Positions 1 through 11,305 are shown, numbered from the stretch's first letter. The stretch: DNA of 64,000 nucleotides from Hibiscus mutabilis (GCA_019671005.1 CM033744.1:40550022-40614021); one strand, 5' to 3'. Translations and numbers: made by a program. The notes: generated from the letters alone by a model not told the origin.

Positions 1-1585
1 TACACTTCAAAATCATAAAAATTCAGATTGGTCCTTTAACTTTCAGAATTGATGAAATGGTTTTGCTTTCAAACAATAAATCAAGCTTACTAGATCATTT
101 ATCTAACATCACAAACCATAAATCAAACTTGAATCCAATAACCCTAATCATCTTCATACAAACTAAAATATGTAGGGTTTAAATCCCAACTCAAAAACAT
201 GATTTTATCATCATAACAACTTGTTTCCAACTTAAATTTCATCATGGAATCATAAAATTCCAAAAGCCCCAAACTTTTTCCATAAACCCTAATTTCTTCT
301 CATGCAAAATTCTCATCAATCAAGCATGTTTTCCATGAATTATTAACATCAAGAGATAGAGCTTGAACAATAGAATAACTTTGTAATTGAAGAGATTACC
401 AGAAAGTCGAGTTTCGGGCCTTGAATCGAGCTTGGAAAATTTTCTCCCTTTAGTCCAAAATATTTCAAGAAAGATGAACAAATTTGGTTCATCTTTTACT
501 TATTTAATTCACATGTTAAAATTAAATGAATTTAAAATTCATTTAATTAGTGAAATTACTAATTTACCCTTTTAATCTAAAGGCCAAGATTTAATCTTAT
601 CAAAAATCAATGGCCATGATCAAATCCGAGTTTTATTCACCTTTAAAATTTTCCCTCAATGTTTCAAAATATTTCAAAAATGTCATCCGTGGCAAATGTC
701 CAATTTAGCCTCCAACTAGTCTTTATTTACAACAAGTCTTGAAAATTGTCATTCCATTAAAATTGAACCAATTTGGTTCCAATCCAACCATCCTCCTTCA
801 TAAATATCATAGATATTTATTTATGACATTTTATTTGATTCAAATATTCGAATCTTACTCAATACGATTTCTAAATTTTCTTCCTACGAACTTTAAAGTT
901 TTATAGCCACTCTATCACAGTCTAACTAAATCTAGTTAGAATCCATCCAATAATAAAATATTCATAAAATAATATTTTATAAATTTCCCATAATCTTTGG
1001 AACTGTCTTCAAAATTTCAATTCGATCCGATTTCCCGATATTCGTAAAATACTTCTACTGCGATTTTACCTTTTCTGAACTATCAGATTTATTCCAAAAA
1101 TTTCATATTTCCATATTCGAGAAATAAACATTATCATCTCATAAAAACTTCCTTCCTTAATGACTTAGACTAAATTTTTTTAACTCAATCTATTATCCCG
1201 ATAATTATCGAAAATCTTCAAAAAGTAAAATTTCTCTTAGAAATCCTTTATCGTAAATCCATACGAATATTCTTTACTCTTAATGAGTCCAAAATATCGA
1301 TCAAAAACACTTTTATGAGACCTTCTCGAAGGTCACCCATCACTATATTTCTCTGGCTTGAGCACGCTTAATAATTTCATTCCATCCAAATTACCTTTTT
1401 CTGCATCTTAATTCTTAAAACCAATATCCAGGTACCTATTTCGATCCGATTCACTCTTATACTGAATAAAATCACTTGTTGGGGAAATTTACACTTTAAT
1501 CCCCAAACTTTTCCAAAGTTTATACTTTAATTCCTAAACTTTCAAAATTACATTTTGGTCACTAGCTAAAATTTGGGATATTACA
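1..1585 (-). mobile_element. Truncated LTR, probably Ty3/gypsy
   Basis: No gene is visible here. Read on the minus strand the right border begins TGTAATATCCC, a start typical of plant gypsy-type LTRs, and the sequence is unique-looking, AT-rich and non-coding up to the window start. The other end lies outside the window, so neither a second LTR nor a target-site duplication can be tested. The short reading frame around 387-575 has no recognisable domain. The call rests on the terminal motif and the absence of anything else, and is tentative. Confidence 0.4.
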
Positions 1586-1602
1586 ATATCAATGCATAAA
1601 AA

Positions 1603-2260
1603 TAGGGTTTTGCTATACGCAGCCCTGATGGCTGCATATAAAAACCAACAAAATTCATATCATTAATGTTTATTTTACTTTTCAATGGAATATACTAAAA
1701 TGAAATTAATTACATCCCTAAAAAGTTGTACTTCATTAATTTATGGTGTTTAATGTAACTAATACTCATCTAAAAGGGTTTAGGGTTTATGATTTAGGTG
1801 GTTATAGGGGTTATGTTTTAGTGTTTATGGTTTAGGATTTTTGTGGTTTATGGGGTTTATGTTTTAGCGATTTTAGGGTTTATAGATTGTGTTTAAAGTC
1901 TAGGGTTTAGGATTTATGTGGTTGTAGTGTGTGGTTTAGGGTTTAGGTTTATGAGGTGTTGTTTGGGTTTGGGGTTTATGGGATGAGTTTATGGTTTAAG
2001 GTTCAGGGTTTAGATATATATTTAAGTGTTTAGGGTTTATAGTATATAGTTTAGGGTTAGGGTTTAGGCGGTGTTCAAATGTCATAAATTCTATGTTTGT
2101 TTTTAGATAATTAATGGAATAGTATTTTTTGTTGAGTATTAATTATATCTACAATTAATTCTATCTTAGTAAATTCCATTAAAAAAAGAAATAAACATTA
2201 ATTATAAGAATCTAGTAAGTTTTAAACATAACCCTCAAAACTGTGTATAGCAAAACCCTA
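1603..2260. repeat. Foldback MITE with telomere-like core
   Basis: The first and last 100 or so bases are inverted copies: the left end reads AGGGTTTTGCTATACGCAG and the right end is its near complement (CTGTGTATAGCAAAACCCT). Both arms share blocks such as TTAATGTTTATTT and AATGGAATWTACTAA. The 300-bp centre (about 1775-2065) is degenerate TTTAGGG-type repeat. AAAAA on both sides may be the target duplication, but in such AT-rich DNA this is weak. No coding capacity is seen, so it is a non-autonomous element. Confidence 0.75.
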
Positions 2261-2815
2261 AAAAATAATATCACTCTAGACCAGATTAACTAAGAAATAT
2301 ATATTTCTACATTACATTATAGTATCCACTTAGATCTGCACACCTCCGTTGCTACTTGCTATAATATTACTCCAAAATTTGTGACCAAAGATATCTTTTT
2401 TCCGATTTGGATCGAAATTTTGTCTCTCTCCATATGTACATGTGCATGACAACACACTCATCAAACATTTGTAGCAGACTCTTGACCAAAGTGCGCATCT
2501 TTAGGATCAGGGACGAAATTATGTGGAGCTTGGGTGAGGTTCTTATTCTCTCTCAATTTTTTTTTTGGTATAATTGCATTTGATAATTTTTTTGTTTAAA
2601 TATGAATAAAATAAGATTTTTACCCTTCTCAATTTTTAAATTTAAAGATTTGATAGACTTTTGTCCCTCTTAATATTTAATCCTAGCTTCGTCCCTGATT
2701 AGGATGTACATTTTGACTGCTTTTTTTATATTTTTCCGCTCTTGGATAATAAAAAACAATAATTCAGAAGAAAAAAAAGTGTGCATCTTCGTCATCAAGG
2801 AACAAAAAACACACA
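2261..2815. other. Intergenic DNA before the UbiA gene
   Basis: No gene, RNA or repeat is recognised. The stretch is AT-rich and should contain the promoter and 5' leader of the downstream prenyltransferase, but no convincing TATA box stands out from the AT background. Confidence 0.4.
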
Positions 2816-4847
2816 ATGGCTTCCCTTTCAGTTTCTCATGCTTCTCTCTTTTCTACACACCCAACAACAAGGATGTTGAAGCTTCATCCTGTTTTCGGCA
2901 CCCCGTCCTCGAATCCATCTTTGTTTTCTCGGAAAATCAATTCGTGGACATCGCAGTCCTCGAATTACAAAACCCGACTTTCTAGGGTGACGGCGATCAT
3001 GTCGTCGGTAGGCAAAGACGGCCGGAAGCTAATCGGTGTGCAGACAGATGAGGAAGTCGTTGATGTTTCATCGTGGGTTGATTACTTACCCAAAGAAGCT
3101 CAGCCGTACGCTAAGCTTGCTGGTGTGGATAAGCCCATCGGCACATGGTTGTTTCTCTTTCCCTTAGCATGGTAACTAAACTAACACTTCATTTACGTCC
3201 ATTTTTTCTTATCTTTTGGGTGAAAACTTTGAAAATATGGATTATATATATATTTCAATCTCTTTGATTAAAGTTTGTGTACGTATAGGTCAGCAGCGTT
3301 GGCATGGCAGCAACGGCCGGTAGTCTTCCTGATTACAAGACTTTAGCTGTAGTTGTTTGTGCATCTCCACTTTTAAGGGGCGCTGCTTGTACCATTAATG
3401 ATTTCTTCTATCGCGATCTTGATAAAATGGTATTTTTCATCTCTATAAATTCGGGAAAATTCGAATTCAAATATTTAAAATGATCGGTCCAATTATCCTC
3501 TCCGCTAATACGAAACATATAAATGTGTAATTATGAAATGACACATTTGAAATTGTATGTGAATAAATGAATTCTATGTCTACACATTTAGTTTTTGTTG
3601 GTGTATGTTATGTATACATGCAGGTGGAGCTTACAAAACTGAGACCACTTGCTAGCGGCACTGTCACACCATTTCAAGGACTTTGTTTCTTTGGGTTTCA
3701 AATGCTTTTATTCCATGGAATTCTCCTCCAACTCCCCTACAATAGGTCACTTTCATTGCTTCAATTCCTTTTCATTTGTTTTTCTCAATAATCATTTGTT
3801 AAAAAAAAACCGGCGACGTAGTTTTATACACTTTCATAAATTTTTGTACGATTATTTTTTAATATTGGTTTCCGTATTTCTTGTTTACAGCATAATGTAC
3901 GAGGCTGTATATCTTTTCCTAATTTCCACATATCCTCTCATGAAGAGAATTACATATTGGGTAATGTATGTGCAACGTTTAAAGGAGTTATTCAGGCTTG
4001 CTTGATGATATGATGCAGCCACAAGCCTATCTAGGGTTAACCATAAACTGGGGAGTTATACTCGGGTGGCATGCGGTTAAAGGAAGCTTACAACCATCTA
4101 TTCTCTTCCCACTCTTGCTTTCTGGTTTTTTCTGGACCATTCTCTACGATACTATTTATGCTCAAAAGGTATGTCTGATAAGATGTGCAACGCCATCGCT
4201 TCTATATTACATGACCTACTTTTTCCTTTCTAACGTGAGATTAATGTTCCAACTCTATTAGACGTGACATATGTGTCAAGGTCATGAAAATATACCGGTA
4301 TGTTTGATAGTGATAGAAATTGGTCAGGACAAAGAACATGATTTGAAAGTAGGCATTAAATCAACAGCCTTGAAATCTGGTGAATCGACCAAGGAGTGGA
4401 TCACTGGCTTTGCAATTGCATGCATTGGCAGCTTTGCTCTTACTGGATACAATGCTGCATTAGGTATTTAATTACTTGCTAATGCTATTGCTTTTGGTTG
4501 AGACATTTCAACAAACACTTATCTTCAATTATTTTTGGTCCCTGTTTTGGTCATAATTGATTAATCCCATGATTTTATGCATGTTTAGCAACTGCATCTG
4601 CCCAATTAGCTTGGCAGATATGGACTGTTAACTTGTCATCCCCACCAGATTGCAATCAAAAGTGGGTATTTGATATATTCAGGATTCAGAGTATGACTCT
4701 TAAATATATTAGAGAATATTTAAGAAGTTTAAAATATTCGTATCGAATATATATTCATATTTTCTTTTTTGTCACAGGTTTGTGTCGAACAAGTGGTTTG
4801 GTGCCATAATTTTCAGTGGGATGTTATTGGGCAGGGTCTTCTCTTAA
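2816..4847 (+). CDS. UbiA prenyltransferase, COQ2-like (4-hydroxybenzoate polyprenyltransferase)
   Basis: Eight exons splice to one open frame of 370 aa: 2816-3171, 3294-3429, 3624-3745, 3891-3960, 4019-4168, 4328-4463, 4589-4661, 4778-4847, all GT/AG. Family members attach a polyprenyl tail to 4-hydroxybenzoate in ubiquinone synthesis in the inner mitochondrial membrane. Residues 1-60 are Ser-rich with few acidic residues, like an organelle presequence. The middle shows KLAGVDKPIGTWL, then NDFFYRDLD (154-162), TKLRPLASG, YPLMKR, LGLTINWG and the second Asp-rich region DTIYAQKDKEHD. The end SNKWFGAIIFSG matches the plant COQ2 C-terminus. Two oddities stand out. The normal NDxxDxxxD motif has Tyr at its third acidic position, and about nine residues usually found before QLAWQIW are missing at the exon 6/7 junction. 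The exon 2 acceptor was chosen at 3292-3293 because the AG four bases upstream breaks the frame. It may be a diverged or decaying paralogue. Chloroplast UbiA relatives are less likely by motif. Confidence 0.82.
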
Positions 4848-4925
4848 TTGTTTGTGAACAAAGGGAATATTTGTCTTCATATGTTAGATACCAATCTCTA
4901 TGATTTGTAATTATTTCAAAAAGGT

Positions 4926-5150
4926 TGGAACTCGAAAAATTATTAGATGGACCCGGCTTACCACGTCATTTATGGTCCATCCAATAACAGTTATCTATTT
5001 CAATGTAACTTCCAAATAATTATTCACTCCTTAGTTACATATAAGAAAGATGTAAAGATTCATCTTAAAAAAATAAAAATATTTTATTAAATTAAAACAT
5101 AAATGACGAGTTAGCTAAACCTATCTAATAATTTTTTTTGAACTCGCAGG
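4926..5150. repeat. Foldback MITE 3' of the UbiA gene
   Basis: About 50 bp at each end are inverted copies: GAACTCGAAAAATTATTAGA on the left against the complement of TCTAATAATTTTTTTTGAAC on the right, continuing through CGTCATTTATG on both arms. The centre is short and AT-rich. It lies about 80 bp after the UbiA stop codon and may form part of its 3' end. Confidence 0.7.
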
Positions 5151-5439
5151 GGATCTGTAATTTTGTGAAGATGAAAAATAGAGATTTTGTTGTAACACTC
5201 TAATTATTAATTTAATTAATTGAATCGACCGTTTAAACAACACGTAAATTTTCCACTACTCCAAGTCTAAAACAGCAGCAAAGGATCCAAATCAATCAAC
5301 TTCAGCGTGGTAAAAGGGAAATAAAAAAGGGCAAGAAACATATCATTGCTGCTAATTCAGCGTAGATGGGTAGGCGATTAACTTGACGTGAACGAAACCT
5401 ATAATCCCTCGGTCATCAACTCGGGTGTTTTTTATATAT

Positions 5440-5590
5440 GGAATTAGTATTTTTTTTTTGTCTTTTTACACGTACTATCAATAATTTTATATTATGTGTA
5501 ATAATAAATTTTTATATTTTTTAATTATTTTTATTGACAATACATGTGATATAAAATTATTAGTGAAATATAAAAGGGACACAGAAAAAG
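5440..5590. repeat. Small imperfect foldback element
   Basis: ATCAATAATTTTATAT near 5480 is mirrored by ATATAAAATTATTAGTG near 5550, and ATATAAAATYATTAGTG occurs a second time directly after it. No gene is present. The whole stretch 5151-5780 is otherwise featureless AT-rich DNA. Confidence 0.4.
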
Positions 5591-5783
5591 AATATAAAAT
5601 CATTAGTGGAATATAAAAGAGAGACAGAAAAAAAACAGGTGAATTTTATTCGTCTCTTGCTTTGTGTTTTTACCCCATCAATCCAACCTCCAAGTCAATT
5701 CATAAGCCAATTCTATTTTAAAATTAATACAGTTTCCCTAGCTGAAAATTTAACTTTACCACCCATTATTTTTGGGGTAAAAT

Positions 5784-6028
5784 TTTGATACACAGGATGT
5801 GTAAAATTAATATTACACAAGCATGTGTATTTACACTTTAAAAATTTAAATCATAAATTTCTAACCTTAACCCAAAAAAATAACCCTAAATCTTAAACCC
5901 TATACACTAAATTCTAAATACTAACCTTAAATTCTAAATCTTACAACCTAAACCCCTAAACTAAAACCATAAACCCTAAAACTAAAAGACACGTGTAAAC
6001 TAAAGTTTACACGGCCTGTGTATCAAAC
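5784..6028. repeat. MITE with TTTGATACACAGG ends and telomere-like core
   Basis: The left end TTTTGATACACAGGATGTG is matched by the complement of the right end (CGGCCTGTGTATCAAA). The core is made of degenerate CCCTAAA-type repeats. Related copies lie at about 6322-6555 (within the duplication), 28623-28860 (opposite orientation) and 33354-33590. Confidence 0.7.
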
Positions 6029-6179
6029 TTTTTTCTTTATCTTTGATCATTCAAAATTGAGTTTAACTTCAATATTAATCCAAGTTATTTTTCACTTGTG
6101 TTTTACTTCCGTTACACAACTTGGTATTAGATCAAACGGTGTCAACTTTACAAAAGTAACTTTATAAGTTATTTTTTTT

Positions 6180-6290
6180 GAACCCGTGGAGTGGTCTTAG
6201 TGGTAAAAGGATGATATATTTCATCCAAGTGACCCGTGTTTGAGCATTATGTGTGCACGGTGTGTGTGCCTTATTAGAGGGTTAAAAAAA
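6180..6290 (+). repeat. tRNA-derived SINE-like head, copy 1
   Basis: TGGTCTTAGTGGTAAAAGG (6192-6210) resembles a tRNA box A, and GTGTTTGAGCA (6236-6246) resembles box B about 25 bases downstream. Such spacing is what RNA polymerase III internal promoters of tRNA-derived SINEs have. No cloverleaf or functional tRNA is claimed. Confidence 0.4.
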
Positions 6291-6699
6291 CTGAACAAAT
6301 ATTACCTTAATAAATAGTAAATACTAACATTAAATTTCTAACCTTAACCCTAAAAATAACTCTAAATCTTAAACCCTATACACTAAATACCTTAACCCTA
6401 AATCATAAACCTTATGCACTAAATTCTAAATACTAACCTTAAATTCTAAATCCTATAACCTAAACTCCTAAACTTTAAACCCTAAACTAAAACCCTAAAT
6501 CCTAAAACTAAAAGGCACATGTAAACTAAAGTTTACACGACATGTGTATCAAACTTTTTTCTTTATCTTTGATCATTCGAAATTGAGTTTAACTTCAATA
6601 TTAATCCAAGTTATTTTTCACTTGTGTTTTACTTCCGTTACACAACTTGGTATTAGATCAAACGGTGTCAACTTTACAAAAGTAACTTTATAAGTTTTT

Positions 6700-6805
6700 T
6701 TTTTGAACCCGTGGAGTGGTCCTAGTAATAAAAGGATGATATATTTCATCCAAGTGACCCGTATTTGAGCATTATGTGTGCACGGTGTGTGTGCCTTATT
6801 AGAGG
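6700..6805 (+). repeat. tRNA-derived SINE-like head, copy 2
   Basis: This is the duplicate of the element at 6180-6290, with small changes in the box A-like part (TGGTCCTAGTAATAAAAGG) and the box B-like part (GTATTTGAGCA). Confidence 0.4.
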
Positions 6806-6850
6806 GCTAAAAAAACTGAACAAATATTACCTTAATAAATAGTAAATTGA

Positions 6851-7202
6851 ACATTATAGTTTAGATTCAAATTGAAATAAATATCAAAACAGTGGTCGAA
6901 ATACACATAGATGGAGATGTGAGGCCCCAAAACCATAAAAAACAACCTGTAGGGCTGGCTGTAGTGTCTTTAAAAAAAAACAACCTTTGCAGTATGGACC
7001 CATGTGCTTTGCTTTCTTCATGGTTTTGACTTACAAGAAACTCCTGCTTACTTCCTTCTGCCCATCCTAGGAAGAATTGCGTCAACATTGTGCTAAATTC
7101 CGAAGCAAGAGGCAAAAAAATCCTAAATTCCTAAGCAGAAATGAGAATATTTTTGGTTGGTTTTAATTAGTGATCAGTCAATTCCATGGGACAATAACAA
7201 CA
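6851..7202. other. Short spacer 3' of DUF789
   Basis: No gene is recognised. The 82-residue minus-strand reading frame here lacks any known domain. The region probably contains the 3' UTR of the DUF789 gene. Confidence 0.35.
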
Positions 7203-8623
7203 TCAGCCACGTCGAATCCCTGTGAAGTAGTCGAAGTCATGGTGCTGGACCCTAAGTTGCTTTAGCCACGAATCCGCCACGCTCAACAGCGACACCAGTT
7301 TCTCTCGGTCCCGTCCAGAGTTGCCTGAGACCCACATGTCTCCTTGCATCTTGTAAGTGGCCAATCCGAATGGCGGAAGCGAGATGCCATCCCCTTCCTC
7401 TCGCTTCCTTTCGGCACCCTCGATATCGTCCTCCGAGTTCATATCTGCTCTTAGGATAAACATTATCGCTAAAGCAACCATAATATAAATAATTTCTTAA
7501 CAAAAGAAAAAAGAAATAGATCGAAAGAACCACCTTGAAAGGAAGATGACAGAGTGTGGTAAGTAAGGAAGCATGCGGACAAGTCCTTTACGGTCCTCCC
7601 CATGGGAATGTGATAAATTGGGTACCTGAGGATATTATCAAACATGTCAGCCAATAATCAAAACAATGACAAGATCAAACTCATTAAATACTTTCGAGTT
7701 CGAGTAATTTATCTGCACGGTATGTATACCGATTTTTTTTTTTTTTGAAAATTGAGCAATGAACGTATTTGACAGTGAAAGAGAGAGAGAGGGAGAGAGA
7801 GACCAGGCAACTGCCATCCAACTGGCTGGAGAAAGATCAACGCTCCTCAACGACATCAAACCTGGGTGTCTTCCACAAAACCCATTAATCTGGAAAAAGG
7901 ATAATTTTTTTCATGTTGAAAGATCAAAATTTTCAACTTTATCTATCTTTTTACAAACACAACAGTAAAAAAAAAAAAAAGAAAAAAAAAAAGTACCTTA
8001 TCCATGAGAGGAATTCTTCCGTACGGAGTTGATCTCTCGAAATAATGAAAATAAAGGTACCCCAACCTGTTATTGACATGCAAAATGCTGTCCTGCTCGG
8101 ACCCGCCGTCCTCCGACGAGCATCCGTCCCACCTCCATAACTTGTCGCTCTCGCTCTCCTCGCTGCTCCAATCATTGAACGAATCTCTCTCGCCGTCACC
8201 CGATTCCGTCTCTTCCCTGGCCGGAGAAATGCTGGTGAAGATTTGGATGGCGGAGAGATAAGGGACATAGTACTGGATTAAGGTTTCGCGGTCATTCAAT
8301 ACGATCGGAACACCGGCACCATACGCACTCCATTCATCGTAACAGCCCCAAAGATCAGATAATGTGAAATATTCAACATTTTCTCTCTCCCATGGATGCC
8401 ATAAACGATGAAGCTTCCTAATTTCACTCTGCAAAATAAAATAAATAAAACATCAAGTAATAATCACAATTCACAACAGCAGAATATGAACTCCTAATCA
8501 AAACAATGCTTTTTTCCCCCATTTTTTGCCAACCTTGGGAAGGAATTGAGATTTGACTGTTGGTGTTGTGAAATGACGGAAGCAGTCGAGGTTTGATCGA
8601 GTTAACCCAGTGTCAAAAATCAT
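7203..8623 (-). CDS. DUF789 family protein
   Basis: Five minus-strand exons join in frame to 313 aa: 8534-8623, 7997-8428, 7804-7889, 7534-7625, 7203-7444. The start is placed at 8623 because MIFDTGLTRSNLDCF leads directly into the family's opening FTTPTVKSQFLPK. The next exon carries the hallmark block RLWHPWERENVEYFTLSDLW, then DEWSAYGAGVPIVLN and YYVPYLSAIQIF. An acidic, Ser/Glu-rich linker follows (about residues 90-125), then SWMAVAWYPIYHIPMG spanning the exon 3/4 junction, and the end SWLKQLRVQHHDFDYFTG. All of this is typical of the plant DUF789 family, whose biochemical role is unknown. Length and motif order fit the family and no disruption is seen. Intron 2 (7890-7996) and intron 3 contain poly-A and GA-rich simple sequence. 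Confidence 0.9.
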
Positions 8624-9060
8624 GACTCCAACAAGAAACAGAGGAAACGCAAAAAACAGAGGCAACCGAAAGGGTAGAAACTAGAAAGATATGTCTGAAG
8701 AAAGATCGAAATCTCGATTTTTTAACGTTTGAATATTTTAAGGAACAGAAAAGTGAGAGAAAACAAATAAAAAAATCAAAATATCTCTGTACTTGACCAA
8801 GTCTTTGTTGGTAAATCAAGCGGACTCTGTTTTGATAAAAATGAAGAAGCAGCTTAGAACAATACAAGCTTCAATTCAAAAGCTCAGTTCTCAAAAGCTG
8901 CGGAATTAACCTTAAAGAATTGGAAAATAAAGAATTTGATGGTTTGGGGTCTTTTAAATTGTATAGAAAACGAATTTTAAAGAATTTTTTTCCCGGGAAA
9001 AGCAGAGCATCGTAAAGGAAGAAATGAAGTCAGAGAGATGCTGCTTTGGAAAATAAAATC
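8624..9060 (-). promoter_or_regulatory. 5' region of the DUF789 gene
   Basis: This is the stretch upstream of the minus-strand start codon. It is less AT-rich than the DNA beyond 9060 and likely holds the 5' leader and promoter, but no definite motif can be assigned. Confidence 0.3.
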
Positions 9061-9814
9061 TTACTAATAAATAGGGGAAATTTTAATTAATACAATATAT
9101 TTTTGTTAAGTTTAATCCAATTAAAGCATTAAATGTAAATAACTGTTTAAGGTGATATTTAAATAATCTTTAATTAGTAGTATATATCTGTATCAGTTGA
9201 GTGAATCCGAATTAATATACAACAAAAGAAATTGTTATTTTTTTAATTGAAGAAAATTGTTAATTTTATTGGAGTGGGTTATTAATTAAGAATTATTAAA
9301 AGTTTTATATTTATTCAATTATATGCTTAATTTAATAAGATTTATATTTGATCCATTGTTAGTATATATATTTTACGCACTGTCATTGAACCAAAACACA
9401 TCATCATAAAATTTTAAAACTAAATTTATTTAATTAATTTTTAATGATGTGTCACAATCTTATTCATTGATGATTCATAAAATTTATCTTTTAATTTCCA
9501 GCTCCCTTAAATATTTTGTGTAATTTGTTTTTGCTTTTTAACTTGATATACATATATAAATATATTTTATTTTATTGGGACTAAATATATGAGTCGATTT
9601 GAAGAAATCCTTACAAAATCAATAACATTGAAATTTTGTTAAAATCTTTGATTACAAAAAGTTTAATTTTATTTGAAGAAATATTATTAAAAAATATTAG
9701 TTAGACTTTTATTTCATTTATTATTTGCAACCATTCCTTAAACGTTTTAGGGAAAATGAAGAAGAAAAGAGAGAAAGAAATGGCCTTTTTTGTATCTTTT
9801 ATTAATAGCATTTT
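9061..9814. other. Gene-free AT-rich DNA
   Basis: Only poly-A/T-rich sequence with no long reading frame, repeat boundary or RNA is seen. Confidence 0.5.
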
Positions 9815-10262
9815 GGGTAAAGTACAGAAATGGTCACTAAACTATATCTAAAAATATAAAATGGTCATTAAACTTTCAAATGTTATATAATGGACATTAA
9901 ACTTAGTTTTTGTTACAAAATTGTCACTGAGTCGTTAATTGTTGTTAATTGGGTGATGTGACAGCTACAAAAGTTTGAATAATATAACATTTAATCCTCC
10001 ATATTGACGCATTGAATCAATTTATTCCTAATTTAACCCTCATTATTGATGTCTAAATTGATTGAATGTGTAAACATTGAGAATTAAATATGTTATTATA
10101 CAAATTTTTGTAACTGTCACGTCTCCTAATTAACGGCAGTTAACGACTCAGTGACCATTTTGTAATAAAAACTAAAATTTAATGACCATTATGTAATTTT
10201 TGAAAGTTTGGTGACCATTTTATATTTTTAGGGATAGTTTGGTGACTTTATGTACTTTACCC
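9815..10262. repeat. Mutator-type MITE (MULE-MITE)
   Basis: Inverted ends of over 100 bp start GGGTAAAGTACAGAAATGG and finish with the near complement TATGTACTTTACCC. Both arms contain the theme 'GGTCA(C/T)TAAACT'. The flanks TAGCATTTT (9806-9814) and TAGTATTTT (10263-10271) form a 9-bp target duplication with one mismatch, the size made by Mutator-like transposases. There is no coding capacity. Confidence 0.85.
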
Positions 10263-11119
10263 TAGTATTTTTGTCAATATTAAATTGATATTTCAATTAA
10301 TTAACATAAACCTTTAACGGTTAAAAACTTTAAATGCAGCTTTTAATTTGGAAAAAAAATCGAAAATTGCCATAACTCATTAAGAATTTTCTACTTATTA
10401 ATGATTTTGCTAACTTCTTTTAAATCGTTAGGCTTCCATTAAAACCATATTTTATGTAATACATTATTGTTTGTATCTTGTACACATATATAACAGAAGC
10501 GATCACATAGGACCCTCAACGAAAAAAGCGACTAATATGAATTAAGTTAAATATTTAGAAGAGAAAAATAAGAGAAGTTTCCTACTAATGGTAAAGCATT
10601 CGGGAAAATAAAATTATGTTATTTTTTGTGAATTTTGAGTCATGTTAAACTCGTTTTTTATTTAAAAGTATGTCTACCACATACACAACAAGTTAACAAA
10701 TATTTAAGTTTTTTTTTTAAATTGAAAACCTTATTTTAACAAATCTTTGAGTCGACTTATCCAAAATGAGTCATTGTGAATAAAAATACAGTAAAAACAT
10801 TACATTATATGTATATACCAATACTTTCAATCAAAATCCAACAATTAAGATTTAATTCGATTCGATTTTTATTAAGAGTTTATTAAAAGATGGCATGGTG
10901 CCGATACGGGTATAACTTGAGTGGTGGCGATTAGTTGGTCTAAAGAGTCCAAACATAACCACGTGAGGATGAAAGCTGACCGATGCCACATTTTACCATC
11001 TAGAACCTTAATGGCATTAACATCGATGACTCATACTTTTGAAATTAAGACTTTGGTTTTGGAATTGTTTGCCATAATAAGAGAAATTATATTGTCCTCG
11101 TCATCACGTATTTTACGAT
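10263..11119. other. Gene-free DNA
   Basis: No convincing gene. The 84-residue plus-strand frame at 10921-11175 has no recognisable domain and runs into the neighbouring foldback element. Confidence 0.4.
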
Positions 11120-11305
11120 TTCAGTCAATAAAAAATATTCATTTCATTAATTTTTTCTATGTCATTTTTTATTAAGTGAATATTTACTTAAAAAAATTAT
11201 TTTTTAATTTAATTTACAGTAAATATGAGTAAAATTTCACTTACTAAAAAGATGACATAGAAAAAAATTAATGAAATTGTTGGTTTTTATTAGTTGAGAC
11301 CATGG
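11120..11305. repeat. Foldback MITE
   Basis: The left arm contains ATTTCATTAATTTTTTCTAT followed by GTCAT and AAGTGAATATTTACT. The right arm is its inverted copy, with a short AT-rich loop around 11195. Arms are about 70 bp. Confidence 0.7.

Larger units (their letters stand above)
5850..6850. repeat. Tandem duplication, unit about 526 bp
   Basis: Two adjacent copies (about 5850-6321 and 6322-6850) share long, nearly identical stretches. For example ATTAGATCAAACGGTGTCAA recurs with an offset of 526 bp, and both copies end TTACCTTAATAAATAGTAAAT. Each copy holds the right part of the telomere-like MITE followed by the tRNA-like head described separately. High identity suggests a recent event. 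Confidence 0.8.

Noticed and set aside
154..162. Entry in the findings list with these coordinates
   Set aside because: It is a protein residue range, not a DNA location. It carries zero interest and should be ignored.
387..575. 62-residue frame as a small gene
   Set aside because: No domain, AT-rich LTR-like context and no neighbouring exons.
48..1585. Minus-strand gene upstream of the first MITE
   Set aside because: No open frames or splice pattern. The right border looks like an LTR end.
1775..2065. Possible true interstitial telomere
   Set aside because: The TTTAGGG units are degenerate and enclosed in the arms of a foldback MITE.
3288..3293. Exon 2 of the UbiA gene starting at 3290, which would frameshift the protein
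   Set aside because: The alternative acceptor AG at 3292-3293 keeps the frame and gives the expected sequence, so a pseudogene call is not required.
6180..6290. A functional tRNA gene
   Set aside because: Only box A- and box B-like words are present. No cloverleaf can be folded.
7943..8434. Single long minus-strand frame ending in a Phe run as the whole DUF789 protein
   Set aside because: The Phe run is translation of a poly-A-rich intron. Splicing at 7997 joins a homologous exon.
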